DNA from: an uncultured SAR116 cluster alpha proteobacterium
GTDB taxonomy: Bacteria > Pseudomonadota > Alphaproteobacteria > Puniceispirillales > Marisalimonadaceae
NCBI GenBank assembly: GCA_902616005.1
Contig: CACMRG010000003.1
Coordinates: 54,205 to 118,204 of the forward strand
DNA length: 64,000 bases
Direction of reading: 5' to 3'
Part shown: one piece after another, positions 54,720 through 63,447 of the stretch
Numbering within the stretch: position 1 is the stretch's first letter
Layout of the letters: the number at the start of each line of letters is the position of its first letter
Notes under the pieces: model-generated
The model's input: only the letters and a program-made list of their open reading frames with translations
What the model was told of the DNA's origin: nothing
Databases searched by the model: none
Program-made: the position numbers and the translations under genes

Positions 54720-55112
54720 TTATCTCCCAGCCATCATTATTAATTGAAGTTGAACAACTCTAACTTTAAAATTTGATTTACCTTTTTTCTCGTATACAAC
54801 AATTTTTGGTCTTTTTGTGTCGGGCTTTTGAAATTCTAAAAACATTTCCTCAGGTAAAAACACACCATTATCCGATAAAGTTTTTAGAGGATCTTTTTTG
54901 AAAATTTCCTTAAAATTTTCATCTATCCAAGTTCTTGCCAAAACTCTTCCTAGTATTTCTGGTAAATATTTTTTAACTTCATTTCTATTTTCTAAAAAAA
55001 TTTCATTATCTACCAAATCTAAAATCGAGCTATCATTATATTTAACTGGCAATTTTTCTTTTGCTTTTGTTGATATAATAAGATCTTTGCTTTTGGATAT
55101 CGAAGTCATCAT
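54720..55112 (-). CDS. Protein resembling nitrile-hydratase-like leader peptides
   Basis: A 130-residue protein. Residues 58-110 read VLARTWIDENFKEIFKKDPLKTLSDNGVFLPEE, close to the NHLP/nitrile-hydratase alpha pattern (A-x-W-x-D-x-x-F ... L-x-x-D-P ... G-x-x-x-P) used as leader of some RiPP precursors. The protein ends LQLIMMAGR, so a separate core peptide is absent or is the last few residues. No lanthipeptide, YcaO or radical-SAM gene is in the window. No ribosome binding site precedes the ATG; instead there is an ATA repeat. Heads an operon with Sel1 and small proteins. Family call is moderate. Confidence 0.5.
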   Translation of the reverse strand: MMTSISKSKDLIISTKAKEKLPVKYNDSSILDLVDNEIFLENRNEVKKYLPEILGRVLARTWIDENFKEIFKKDPLKTLSDNGVFLPEEMFLEFQKPDTKRPKIVVYEKKGKSNFKVRVVQLQLIMMAGR

Positions 55113-55166
55113 TATTATTATTATTTCATATTTAAAATTTTTTCAAATTATGTTTAAGCTTTATCT

Positions 55167-55182
55167 TGGTATGTTTATTGCA
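55167..55182 (+). promoter_or_regulatory. Sigma-54-type promoter of flgF
   Basis: TTGGTATGTTTATTGCA matches the -24/-12 consensus TGGCAC-N5-TTGCA in 9 of 11 positions, with GG at 55168-55169 and GC at 55180-55181 spaced exactly 10 nt. Predicted +1 is about 55193, the A of the flgF ATG, so the mRNA would be leaderless, which agrees with the absence of a ribosome binding site. Confidence 0.65.
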
Positions 55183-55192
55183 ACAAAGCTAT

Positions 55193-56011
55193 ATGCTAAA
55201 TATCATAAAATCATCATTGAACGCAAATATGAGAGGAATCTCACTTATTTCAAACAATATTGCTAATAGTAATACGACCGCATTTAAAAAAAGTTATAGT
55301 AATTTTTCAGACATATATTCTAAAAATATAAGTGACAATCCAATGGGATTTTCGGGTATGGGAGTAATCAACGATACTCCTAGAAAACAAATGTTTCAAG
55401 GGCCCCTCAAACAAACTGATGGTGCATTAGATCTAGCTGTAAGTGGCTTAGGTTTTTTAACGTTAGCTAGTACAAATAACACTGAAAATAGGTTCTATAC
55501 AAGAGACGGAAGTTTGGGATTATCTAGTAATGGTGAGGTTGTAAATCAGCAGGGTTTAAATCTTCTTGCTCACCCAGTTGAAGCCAATGCTACTTATAAT
55601 CCAGCTATATTAGAAAAAGTAATTATTCCACCTAATATAACAGATAATTTAGGTAAAAAAAGAATTCTAACAAATGTAAATGTATCATCATCAGGTGTTT
55701 TAAAAGCCATATACGGATTAGATGAAGAAGTTGTAATTGCAAAAATACCACTTACTTCTTTTGAAAATATTGAATCTTTGCAATCTCGAGGGAATAATCT
55801 TTTTAAACCTACAACAAAATCAGGTGCACCTATTGTTGGAATAGCGTTAGAAAAAAATATGGGTGAAATTATACCTGGCTTTTTAGAGGGTTCTAATGTC
55901 GAAATAACAGATGAGTTAGTTAAGATGCTGAAATACCAACAAGCTTATTCAGGAAATTCTAGGTTATTACAAACTGAGATTGATATAACTAAAAGACTTA
56001 TAGAGAGTTAA
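55193..56011 (+). CDS. flgF: Flagellar basal-body rod protein FlgF
   Basis: A 272-residue rod protein. ISLISNNIANSNTTAFKKS (shortened: NNIANSNTTAFK) is the N-terminal flg_bb_rod signature; GALDLAVSGLGFL and the C-terminal EGSNVEITDELVKMLKYQQAYSGNSRLLQT complete the FlgE/F/G pattern. ATG at 55193 gives a normal N-terminus; the frame is open from 55166. FlgF versus FlgG is uncertain from sequence alone; FlgF fits slightly better. Lies alone on the plus strand, 1 bp from the convergent 126-residue gene. Confidence 0.82.
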   Translation: MLNIIKSSLNANMRGISLISNNIANSNTTAFKKSYSNFSDIYSKNISDNPMGFSGMGVINDTPRKQMFQGPLKQTDGALDLAVSGLGFLTLASTNNTENRFYTRDGSLGLSSNGEVVNQQGLNLLAHPVEANATYNPAILEKVIIPPNITDNLGKKRILTNVNVSSSGVLKAIYGLDEEVVIAKIPLTSFENIESLQSRGNNLFKPTTKSGAPIVGIALEKNMGEIIPGFLEGSNVEITDELVKMLKYQQAYSGNSRLLQTEIDITKRLIES

Positions 56012-56012
56012 A

Positions 56013-56393
56013 TTATAACAATGGTAAATAAATTTTATAATTGTTAATTTTTGTAATTATTTCATTTTGGATTTCTAATATACCTTGATTATTAATTTTT
56101 AGATCTTCACAAACATACAGTACTATTTTACCGGGCTTTTCAAATCTCATAGAAAATAAAGTGTGGAATTTTTCAAAAAAATCATCTTGAGCAATTATAT
56201 TTCCTTCCATAATTGCCCTATTATGTTTTATTAAAAGCTCTTGTTTTAAATGAGTTTTTGAACTTACTAAAAATAGATCACATCTACCTTTATAGATGTT
56301 TAACAAACTGCATGACAAGTTATAATACATAATATTAGGATTGTTTTCATATCTTACATCTACAGACTGAATTTGCATTTCTAATTTATTCAT
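56013..56393 (-). CDS. Hypothetical protein after fliA
   Basis: A 126-residue soluble protein, mixed strand and helix, without signal peptide or membrane segment. MNKLEMQIQSVDVRYENNPNIMYYN begins it and NNYKIYLPLL ends it. Overlaps fliA by 8 bp, so it belongs to the flhA-flhF-flhG-fliA operon and may act in flagellar assembly or regulation. No family recognised. Confidence 0.6.
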   Translation of the reverse strand: MNKLEMQIQSVDVRYENNPNIMYYNLSCSLLNIYKGRCDLFLVSSKTHLKQELLIKHNRAIMEGNIIAQDDFFEKFHTLFSMRFEKPGKIVLYVCEDLKINNQGILEIQNEIITKINNYKIYLPLL

Positions 56394-57105
56394 AATTTGA
56401 ATTTAATTCATCCTTAATTTTTGATCTAATTTGTTTCAAAGCTGATGATTTGATTTGTGAAACTCTTCCCGTAGAAATATTTAAAATCCTAGATATTTCA
56501 TAAATATTTAATTCCTCTACATAATAAAGTTGAATAAGCATAGTTTGTTTTTCATTAAGGCTAGTTAGGGACATTTTTAAAATTTTTTTTAATTCTTTAT
56601 TATTTATATTCTGTTCAGGATCATCATCTCTGCTTGCAAACCAATAGGAAAATTCATCATAAATATCATCAATATTTTTAATTGTACTAGCTTGAAAAGC
56701 AGCTTCCCATTCTAAATATTTACTATGATCTATATTAATTTCTTTTGCAATTTCAACGCTATCAGGATCTCTGCCAAGTTTTTTATTTAAATTTTCAACA
56801 GCATTTTCAGTTAATTTTTTCATCTTAATAGTAGATCTACATAAACTTGAATTTTTTCTTAAATAATCTACGATTTCTCCTCTGATTCTTAGACTAGCGT
56901 AAGAACTAAAAGAAGCATCTTTCACTGGAGCATAATTTTGAGCAGCAGAAATTAACCCTATCATTCCAATTTGAATTAAATCTTCAATATCAATGATTGA
57001 TTGAACTCTTCCATGAAGATGCCATGCGATTTTTTTTACAAGTTGGTAATTGTTTTTAATTAAATCCTCAACTTTAGGAGCAACAATTGTTTGATAATTA
57101 TTCAT
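56386..57105 (-). CDS. fliA: Flagellar sigma factor FliA (sigma-28)
   Basis: A 239-residue group 3 sigma factor. Region 2 is IDIEDLIQIGMIGLISAAQNYAP with FSSYASLRIRGEIVDYLRK (shortened patterns DLIQIGMIGL and SSYASLRIRGEI); region 4 has the helix-turn-helix NIYEISRILNISTGRVSQIKSSAL. ATG at 57105, 1 nt after the flhG stop, is the start; the longer frame to 57180 would overlap flhG. Directs late flagellar gene transcription; FlgM is not in the window. Confidence 0.92.
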   Translation of the reverse strand: MNNYQTIVAPKVEDLIKNNYQLVKKIAWHLHGRVQSIIDIEDLIQIGMIGLISAAQNYAPVKDASFSSYASLRIRGEIVDYLRKNSSLCRSTIKMKKLTENAVENLNKKLGRDPDSVEIAKEINIDHSKYLEWEAAFQASTIKNIDDIYDEFSYWFASRDDDPEQNINNKELKKILKMSLTSLNEKQTMLIQLYYVEELNIYEISRILNISTGRVSQIKSSALKQIRSKIKDELNSNYE

Positions 57106-57106
57106 T

Positions 57107-57880
57107 TTATTCTTCAAAAAATTTAATATTTTTATTCTTATTAGATTTAAGATTTTGTAAGTTTTTACAAATTTTTTCAAAACATTCTGTTTCTCTTATA
57201 TTTTGTTTACCAATTATTGGTTCTCTTGATAATATTGATTGTTTGATCAATTTTGAGTTATATAAAGAACCCAAATATGTTAATTTTACATCTAAAAATT
57301 TGGTAGAAATCGTTCTAAATTTTTCAAAATGATTTTTAGCTTGAAAATCATTATTACTCATATTCCAAACAATGCCAAAATTATCTAGTTTTTCATCTAA
57401 ATAACTTGCCTTTACTAAACTATATGCATCTGCAAAGCTAGTTGGTTCACTAACTAAAACAGCAATTATTTTGTTCGCAGCTGACATAAACGAAATTGAA
57501 GAAGTATCAGCACCAGCACCTATATCAATTATCATATAATCATAAGTTTTTTTGATATCATTAAAGCTTTTGATTATATTATATCTCTCAGTGTTTTCAA
57601 GATTCAGTAGTGAATGTACAGCACTTCCACCAGATATAAAATCTAAATTTTTATTAATTTTGTAAGAAATTTTACTAATAGGAATTTTTTTATTAATAAA
57701 ATCATCTAAGCTTTTTTCTGGATTAACTCCTAATACTAAATGTGCATTTGCCATTCCTAAATCTGCATCTAAAAGCAAAGTCTTATTTCCATTTTTTGCT
57801 AATGTTAAAGCAACATTAACTGCAATAGTTGTTTTACCAACTCCACCTTTCCCACTAGATACAGCAATACTCTCAGTCAT
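57107..57880 (-). CDS. flhG: Flagellar number regulator FlhG (MinD-like)
   Basis: A 257-residue ATPase. The deviant Walker [11 protein letters not shown] is at residues 9-18, followed by [17 protein letters not shown] and [15 protein letters not shown]. FlhG (YlxH/FleN) sets flagellar number by antagonising FlhF and, in gamma-proteobacteria, the master regulator FlrA/FleQ. The order flhA-flhF-flhG-fliA is that of Vibrio and Pseudomonas polar flagella. 1 bp from fliA. Confidence 0.93.
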   Translation of the reverse strand: MTESIAVSSGKGGVGKTTIAVNVALTLAKNGNKTLLLDADLGMANAHLVLGVNPEKSLDDFINKKIPISKISYKINKNLDFISGGSAVHSLLNLENTERYNIIKSFNDIKKTYDYMIIDIGAGADTSSISFMSAANKIIAVLVSEPTSFADAYSLVKASYLDEKLDNFGIVWNMSNNDFQAKNHFEKFRTISTKFLDVKLTYLGSLYNSKLIKQSILSREPIIGKQNIRETECFEKICKNLQNLKSNKNKNIKFFEE

Positions 57881-57905
57881 AAATTTACCTTTTATTAAGT
57901 ATTTA

Positions 57906-59042
57906 TTAATTTTCTTTCATATATTGTGCCAAAATCAGGCTATTTGCAAAAGCAATTGAATCAATTATATTATTTGTTCCAGATAATAAGCCCAATTTAC
58001 AATTTAAGTCATGATACATTGAGAAATCGTATGAATTTACCATTATTTCATCTAGTTTAGTTAAAACATTGATAGGGCTAAGTCCATCAAAATAAAACAT
58101 CTGTTTTTCTAAACTGTTATAATTTATGCCGGATTGAATAACATTTAAAAGAAGTTTTTTGTTATCAGAAAGAGTGATGTTTAAATAATTATTAAAATGT
58201 TTGTTAACTAAAAATTCTTTAGAAATATCAATTATTATTATTTTATTTTGATTTTCTAACAAGTATTTATTTAAATCTTCAATTTTTGAAAAAGAATGAA
58301 CATTTAGATTTAATACTCTTCCAAAATTAAATAAATTAGAGATCTTATTTGGTGATGTTTTGCCAAAATTGATTAATGTAATATTATCTTTATTATGAGA
58401 TGATATTGATTGATCTAAGAGATATGAGGCAATTTTTGCACAAATTGTAGATTTTCCTACTCCTGTCAAACCTGCAACAAAAATAGTTTTAGAATTTAAT
58501 AACTTGCCTTTTAAATCATAAGTAAGTGTATTTGACAATTCACTGTAAAAATTACTTATTGATCTTGAAATTTCTTTTTTATTTAAGTTTTCAAAGACAT
58601 TGTTTACTGTTTTTTTAGAATATCCTTCCTTCAAAAGTTTTATAAAATTTGTGTTATCAATATGACTATTTAATGAAGTTAAATCAGTAATGATACTATT
58701 GTCTAAAATTGATTTGATCTCACTTTTAAAATTTTCTAAATCTTTCATAGAAATGTAATTTTGTTCAACTGATAATTCATCATTATTTTTCATAATGGAA
58801 TTAATCTTATTATTAGTGGGATTTTTAGATAAGGGCACTTGTGAAAAAAGTTCTTTAAAATTAGATTTTTTTTGATTTTTTTTATTTGATTTTAAAATAT
58901 CTTTGATATCATTTGAACCAATAATTTCTATTTTTTCACCTATTTTTTTTGTAGATAAAATTACAGCATCTTTACCAAGCACTTTTGCAATTTCATCCAT
59001 TGCAGTCATGCTATCTTCTGATAAGACTTTATGTTGTGTCAT
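57906..59042 (-). CDS. flhF: Flagellar GTPase FlhF
   Basis: A 378-residue SRP-type GTPase that fixes the site of a polar flagellum. The B domain starts with [30 protein letters not shown] (shortened: [12 protein letters not shown]); a linker follows; the G domain has P-loop [10 protein letters not shown] near residue 196, LTKLDE (G4) and LSGTNN (G5). ATG at 59042 with AGGAG before it is chosen over the 59081 start, which would overlap flhA. The G3 motif is degenerate (IIIDISKE where DTAG-like is expected), worth checking against other FlhF. Confidence 0.88.
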   Translation of the reverse strand: MTQHKVLSEDSMTAMDEIAKVLGKDAVILSTKKIGEKIEIIGSNDIKDILKSNKKNQKKSNFKELFSQVPLSKNPTNNKINSIMKNNDELSVEQNYISMKDLENFKSEIKSILDNSIITDLTSLNSHIDNTNFIKLLKEGYSKKTVNNVFENLNKKEISRSISNFYSELSNTLTYDLKGKLLNSKTIFVAGLTGVGKSTICAKIASYLLDQSISSHNKDNITLINFGKTSPNKISNLFNFGRVLNLNVHSFSKIEDLNKYLLENQNKIIIIDISKEFLVNKHFNNYLNITLSDNKKLLLNVIQSGINYNSLEKQMFYFDGLSPINVLTKLDEIMVNSYDFSMYHDLNCKLGLLSGTNNIIDSIAFANSLILAQYMKEN

Positions 59043-59058
59043 TTTGTTTCTCCTTAAT

Positions 59059-61173
59059 TTAATTTTTATCTTCTTGATCAAGGTTAATCGTTGCTACTAC
59101 TTCAATTTTTTTGTCATCTGGAATTTCTGTAAAGGAAAGTACATCTACATTATCAATGTGCTGTCTTAACATTAATGAAATTTCTTTTCTAATTGCTGGG
59201 GCAGTTATTAACACAGGCTTTTTGTTATCATTTTGTAATTTTTCTACAGCATTATTTATTGAACTTACTATGTTTTGAATTAGATTCGGTTCTAATATCA
59301 AGCCATTTTCTCCAGATTGATTAGCAATATTTAAAATCATTTGTTCAAGATTTCCTGAGAATGTAATTATTGGCAATGCTTGATTCAATGGAGCTAATTG
59401 CTGAATAAGTAAGCCTACTACCGATGGCCTTACAATTTCAGCCAGCTCATAAGGAGATAAATTTTTATTATTTATTGTTGATAATTTTTCTAAAATTTTC
59501 CTTAAGTCACTTATTGGTATTCTTTCTGATAATAAAGATTTAAGGACAGTTGTTAAAATATTTAAAGGAAAAATTTTAGGAACTGTCAAAGACACTAACT
59601 GAGGTGACGACTTGCTTAGATTGTCAAGTAGTGATTGTACATCATCTTGTCCAATTAATTCACTAGAATACTTATTTAACAATTGATTAAGATGTGTTGC
59701 AATTACTGCCTCTGGTTCAACCACCATGTATCCTAGGCTTTCAGCTTTTGCAATTTCATGATTTTCTATCCAAGTAGAATCCATTTTGAAACTAGGATCT
59801 TTAACATTAATACCATCAATTTTTGTTTGTGAACTATCACTTGGAATAGCTAATAGTAAATTAGGATAAATTTTGTCTTCGCCAACAATAGTTTGGCCAA
59901 CTCTGATTCTATACGTATTTGAATCTAGTGTTAAATCATCTCTCACTCTGACTTGTGGAACAACAAAGCCAAGTTCCTTAGATAATTGTTTTCTAACTCC
60001 AGTTATTCTAGAAATTAAAGGCCCTTCATTATTATCATCAACTAATTGTATAAGTCCATAACCTAGTTGCATGGAAATCTGAGAACTGTCAGAGATTTCA
60101 TCAAGGTCTATTATATTGTTTTCAGATTGATCTAAAACTGGTTTTCCATCCTCTAGTGAAATTTCTTCTTTATTTTCTTTGTCTGATTTATTTTTATATA
60201 AATAATACCACACCAAGAGTGATAAAATTGAGGCAATTAAAAACAAAAAATTTGGCATTCCAGGTATCATGCCAATTAGAAATAGGACCGCAGAACTTGG
60301 TAACCAAGCCTCCTTAATACCAATTTGTGAACCTATTTGTTCTGATAAATCATGATTTGAAGAAATTCTTGTAACGATTATTGCTGTTGATATTGCTAAC
60401 AATAATGATGGAATTTGAGCAACTAACCCATCACCAACTGATAAAATTATATAATTTTCGGCGGCAGTTGATAGTGGTAAATCATGTTGAGCTAAACCAA
60501 TGGTAAGGCCACCAATAATATTAATTAACAAAATTAAAATCCCTGCTATTGCATCTCCTTTTACAAATTTCGATGCGCCGTCCATAGCACCATAAAAATC
60601 AGCTTCTTTGGCAATTTCCTCTCTTCTATTTTTTGCATCTTCACTTGTCAGTAAACCTGCATTCAAATCAGCATCAATCGCCATTTGTTTTCCTGGCATA
60701 GCATCTAAAGTAAATCTTGCAGAAACTTCAGAAACTCTTCCAGCACCTTTAGTTACAACAACTAAATTAATTATAATTAAAATAGCAAATACAAATATTC
60801 CTACAACATAATTACCAGCAATAACGAATGAGCCAAATGCTTCAATTACTTTTCCAGCAGCATCTGGGCCAGTATGACCTTGGCTTAATACTATTCTGGT
60901 GGAAGCTACGTTTAGGCCTAATCTTAATATTGTTGCAAATAATAGAACAGTAGGAAAACTAGAAAAATCTAATGGTCTAAATGTGTGTAATGCGACCATT
61001 AATATTAGTAGTGATAATAATATATTACTTGTAAAAAAAACATCAAGAAGGTAAGAAGGTAAAGGTATTACCATCATAACAATTAAAACTAAAATTCCTA
61101 AAGGTAAAGCTAGTGACTTGAGCTTAGTAATTGTCAAAAATTGTTGCGATATTTTTTGAGTTGTCAAATTCAT
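59059..61173 (-). CDS. flhA: Flagellar export apparatus protein FlhA
   Basis: A 704-residue protein: about eight membrane helices in residues 20-330 and a C-terminal cytosolic export-gate domain. FATILRLGLNVASTRIVLSQGH and FVKGDAIAGILILLINIIGG are the FHIPEP-family signatures; GMIPGMPNFLF ends the membrane part. Forms the nonameric ring of the flagellar type III export gate. First gene of the flhA-flhF-flhG-fliA unit; a sigma-54-like site lies about 80-95 bp upstream. Confidence 0.97.
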   Translation of the reverse strand: MNLTTQKISQQFLTITKLKSLALPLGILVLIVMMVIPLPSYLLDVFFTSNILLSLLILMVALHTFRPLDFSSFPTVLLFATILRLGLNVASTRIVLSQGHTGPDAAGKVIEAFGSFVIAGNYVVGIFVFAILIIINLVVVTKGAGRVSEVSARFTLDAMPGKQMAIDADLNAGLLTSEDAKNRREEIAKEADFYGAMDGASKFVKGDAIAGILILLINIIGGLTIGLAQHDLPLSTAAENYIILSVGDGLVAQIPSLLLAISTAIIVTRISSNHDLSEQIGSQIGIKEAWLPSSAVLFLIGMIPGMPNFLFLIASILSLLVWYYLYKNKSDKENKEEISLEDGKPVLDQSENNIIDLDEISDSSQISMQLGYGLIQLVDDNNEGPLISRITGVRKQLSKELGFVVPQVRVRDDLTLDSNTYRIRVGQTIVGEDKIYPNLLLAIPSDSSQTKIDGINVKDPSFKMDSTWIENHEIAKAESLGYMVVEPEAVIATHLNQLLNKYSSELIGQDDVQSLLDNLSKSSPQLVSLTVPKIFPLNILTTVLKSLLSERIPISDLRKILEKLSTINNKNLSPYELAEIVRPSVVGLLIQQLAPLNQALPIITFSGNLEQMILNIANQSGENGLILEPNLIQNIVSSINNAVEKLQNDNKKPVLITAPAIRKEISLMLRQHIDNVDVLSFTEIPDDKKIEVVATINLDQEDKN

Positions 61174-61253
61174 GACACTTCTTGACTAAATTTATTAATT
61201 AAAAACATATTTTATATCTCACAAGTTTATAATTTCGAATCGTGATATATGAA

Positions 61254-61268
61254 GCAAGAATAATGCCA
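61254..61268 (-). promoter_or_regulatory. Sigma-54-type promoter of flhA
   Basis: On the minus strand TTGGCATTATTCTTGCT matches TGGCAC-N5-TTGCW at all but one position. GG (61267-61266) and GC (61255-61254) are separated by exactly 10 nt. Transcription would start near 61243, about 70 nt before the flhA ATG. Confidence 0.7.
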
Positions 61269-61316
61269 ATCAAATTAAATTAAATTATTTTCAAAACCAG
61301 TTTTATAAATCGTTGT

Positions 61317-61332
61317 TGGCATAAAATATGCA
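61317..61332 (+). promoter_or_regulatory. Sigma-54-type promoter of flgP
   Basis: TTGGCATAAAATATGCAA keeps the TGGCA element and GG (61318-61319) spaced 10 nt from GC (61330-61331); the -12 element is ATGCA rather than TTGCA. Predicted +1 near 61343 leaves a short leader with AGGAG at 61348. Divergent from the flhA site, 49 bp away. Confidence 0.6.
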
Positions 61333-61355
61333 AACTTAATTCAAATTAGGAGATT

Positions 61356-61862
61356 ATGATGAAATTTTTTAACCATATGAAAATTTTAATTCCGCTTTGT
61401 TTTTTATCATTAACTGGTTGTATACAAAGCTTTGATGATTTAAAAATGTCAAAAAACAATTCTATTAATATTGATAAGAATACTAATGGTATAGTTGCAT
61501 TAAAAGAGGTTTTTGATAGTTCAGTTGAAAAAATACCAACTTTGACAGCAGTAGGTTATGCTGTTGTTTCAAGTCAACCAGGTAGAACTCAAGCTCAAAA
61601 AAGATTAATGGCAATTAGGTCTTCTAGAATGTCAGCCATGAGAGAATTAGCTGAACAAATTCACGGAATTCAAGTTGACTCTAATACTACTGTAATCGAT
61701 TTAATGGTTCAAAATGATACCTTCAGAGCTGTTGTTAAGGGTGTTATTAGAGGAGCAAAAACTGTTAGAATAAATCCAACTGGAAACGATACTTACGAAA
61801 CAGTTCTTGAAATTGACAGGGAAATGATGATGGCTTTATTAAAAAACGCGAGAAGATCATAA
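61356..61862 (+). CDS. flgP: FlgP-like outer-membrane lipoprotein
   Basis: A 168-residue lipoprotein of the LPP20/FlgP group. The lipobox LTGC ends at Cys22. The mature domain has TLTAVGYAVVSSQPGRTQAQKRLMAIRSSRMSAMRELAEQIHG (shortened core: QAQKRLMAIRSSRMSA), the FlgP signature. In Vibrio and Campylobacter FlgP forms rings outside the basal body that give high torque. The second ATG (61359) has better spacing from AGGAG (61348-61352). 3 bp before flgT. Confidence 0.88.
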   Translation: MMKFFNHMKILIPLCFLSLTGCIQSFDDLKMSKNNSINIDKNTNGIVALKEVFDSSVEKIPTLTAVGYAVVSSQPGRTQAQKRLMAIRSSRMSAMRELAEQIHGIQVDSNTTVIDLMVQNDTFRAVVKGVIRGAKTVRINPTGNDTYETVLEIDREMMMALLKNARRS

Positions 61863-61865
61863 TTT

Positions 61866-63014
61866 ATGGCTAAATTTATTAAATCATATTTTTTTTTACA
61901 GTTGATATTTTTATCTTTTCAAGCATTTTCTTATAATGATCTAAATATTCTAAAGGCTGAAGTTACGGGAAGATCAGTCATCTTAAATAATGATATTGAT
62001 AAAGCCAGAAGATTAGCACTGGAGGACGCTCTATATTTAGCATCATTAAAAGGTGGAGCTGTTGTTGATGGTTTCTCAAGTGTATCAGAAAATACAATTT
62101 TAAATGATCAGTCATTAATTAAATCTGATTCTAAAATTTTAGATTTTAAGATTTTAGCAGAAAATAAAAATCAGGATCATTATGAGATTAAATTGCTTGC
62201 TATAATTGGGAGCCAAAATAATACATTAGAATGTAAAGAGAAACCAATTAATATTTCAATGTTCAAGCCGAAAATAATTCATCATTACTCACTTCCTTCT
62301 TTTGTAATAAGATCAATGCACGAGTGGAATAATTTTTTTATAGATAATATGTCAAGAGATAATCAAATAATTCTAAAAAAATATGATAATTTTGAGTTAG
62401 ATGAAATTTTAAAATCTATAGATAACGTTGAGTTTGATTACTTATCAAATATAAATGGAATTCCTTCAATTGAGGAAGGTGATTATCTAGTTGCACCAGT
62501 TTTTAAAGTTGAACCTGTTAATTCTTACAAGCAGGCAAAAAGTCCTTATGATATAGCAAAATATTCAATAGTATTAAATTTTTTTAGAGGACCTAATTAT
62601 AAATTTTTCAAAACTTTTATTATTGATAAAAAATTTCAAAATAGATATCCAAGTAATTTTAAACTCATCTCTGCTTTAGTAAGTAAAAGTAAAGAAGAGG
62701 TAAGCGCTGACGTTATTTCAGGTATCATTGATGGAATAATTAAAATGAAAAAAAACTTTAATTGTATGCCAATTGAAGCAAATCTTAAATTGATAAACGA
62801 TGCAATATACATTGATTTAGGTGAAAAACACGGTTTAAGAAATAGACAGATTGGAATTATTAAAAAAAATTTTCAAAATGGTTTAAAGTCAAATTTAGAA
62901 ACAACTGTTTTATTTATTTCTGAAATAAATGCAAATAGCAGTAAATTAACGCCTTTGAATGAAAAAGTTAAGATATCTGAATTAGATCGAATGAAAATAC
63001 AATTTATAGAGTAA
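61866..63014 (+). CDS. flgT: FlgT-like H-ring protein
   Basis: A 382-residue secreted protein with a signal peptide (to about residue 22, QAFS). VTGRSVILNNDIDKARRLALEDALYLASLKGGAVVDGFS is the FlgT N-terminal pattern (shortened: DKARRLALEDAL); a TolB-like middle domain (about 130-300) and a C-terminal domain (IDLGEKHGLRNRQIGII) follow. In Vibrio FlgT builds the H ring around LP rings of sodium-driven flagella and recruits MotX/MotY. The partner FlgO was not found. Confidence 0.8.
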   Translation: MAKFIKSYFFLQLIFLSFQAFSYNDLNILKAEVTGRSVILNNDIDKARRLALEDALYLASLKGGAVVDGFSSVSENTILNDQSLIKSDSKILDFKILAENKNQDHYEIKLLAIIGSQNNTLECKEKPINISMFKPKIIHHYSLPSFVIRSMHEWNNFFIDNMSRDNQIILKKYDNFELDEILKSIDNVEFDYLSNINGIPSIEEGDYLVAPVFKVEPVNSYKQAKSPYDIAKYSIVLNFFRGPNYKFFKTFIIDKKFQNRYPSNFKLISALVSKSKEEVSADVISGIIDGIIKMKKNFNCMPIEANLKLINDAIYIDLGEKHGLRNRQIGIIKKNFQNGLKSNLETTVLFISEINANSSKLTPLNEKVKISELDRMKIQFIE

Positions 63015-63017
63015 AAT

Positions 63018-63446
63018 ATGAAAAAATATATTATATTTTTATTAATAGTCACAATTCTGCAACTTTCAGCAAAAACTGCTTTAAGTGAACCATTTATTGT
63101 ACTGGAATATAGAAATAACCAAGTAAAATCATTAGCAAATTCTGACAACCCGTTTCTAAATGATCAAAACTTTTCAAAGAAGTATAAGGTAAAAAAAAAT
63201 GAAACTTTATCAGACATAATTTTAAAGACTTACGGAGTCAAACATTTTAATAGAGATGTTTTAAGTTTATCAATTATTCATTTTAATAAACATGCATTTG
63301 TTAGAAAAAATCCAAATTTCTTATTCGCAGACAAAATTCTTCATCTTCCAAGCGTATTAGAAATAAAAGATCTAATTATTAAAACTAAACCTAAAAATAA
63401 AGTTTATTCAAGAGATGAAAAACATATTTATTTTTTTGGAGGATAA
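63018..63446 (+). CDS. Secreted LysM-like (FimV N-terminal type) protein
   Basis: A 142-residue protein with a signal peptide (MKKYIIFLLIVTILQLSAKTALS). The body YKVKKNETLSDIILKTYGVKHFNR, IIHFNKHAFVRKNPNFLFADKILHLPS (shortened: KNETLSDIILKTYG) is a LysM-related fold as in FimV/FlgJ-associated peptidoglycan-binding proteins. It probably binds peptidoglycan beside the flagellar rings. 3 bp after flgT and 1 bp before flgA. Confidence 0.75.
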   Translation: MKKYIIFLLIVTILQLSAKTALSEPFIVLEYRNNQVKSLANSDNPFLNDQNFSKKYKVKKNETLSDIILKTYGVKHFNRDVLSLSIIHFNKHAFVRKNPNFLFADKILHLPSVLEIKDLIIKTKPKNKVYSRDEKHIYFFGG

Positions 63447-63447
63447 A

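Noticed and set aside
54720..55112. Complete RiPP biosynthetic gene cluster
   Set aside because: No modifying enzyme, protease or exporter gene within the window, and no clear core peptide.
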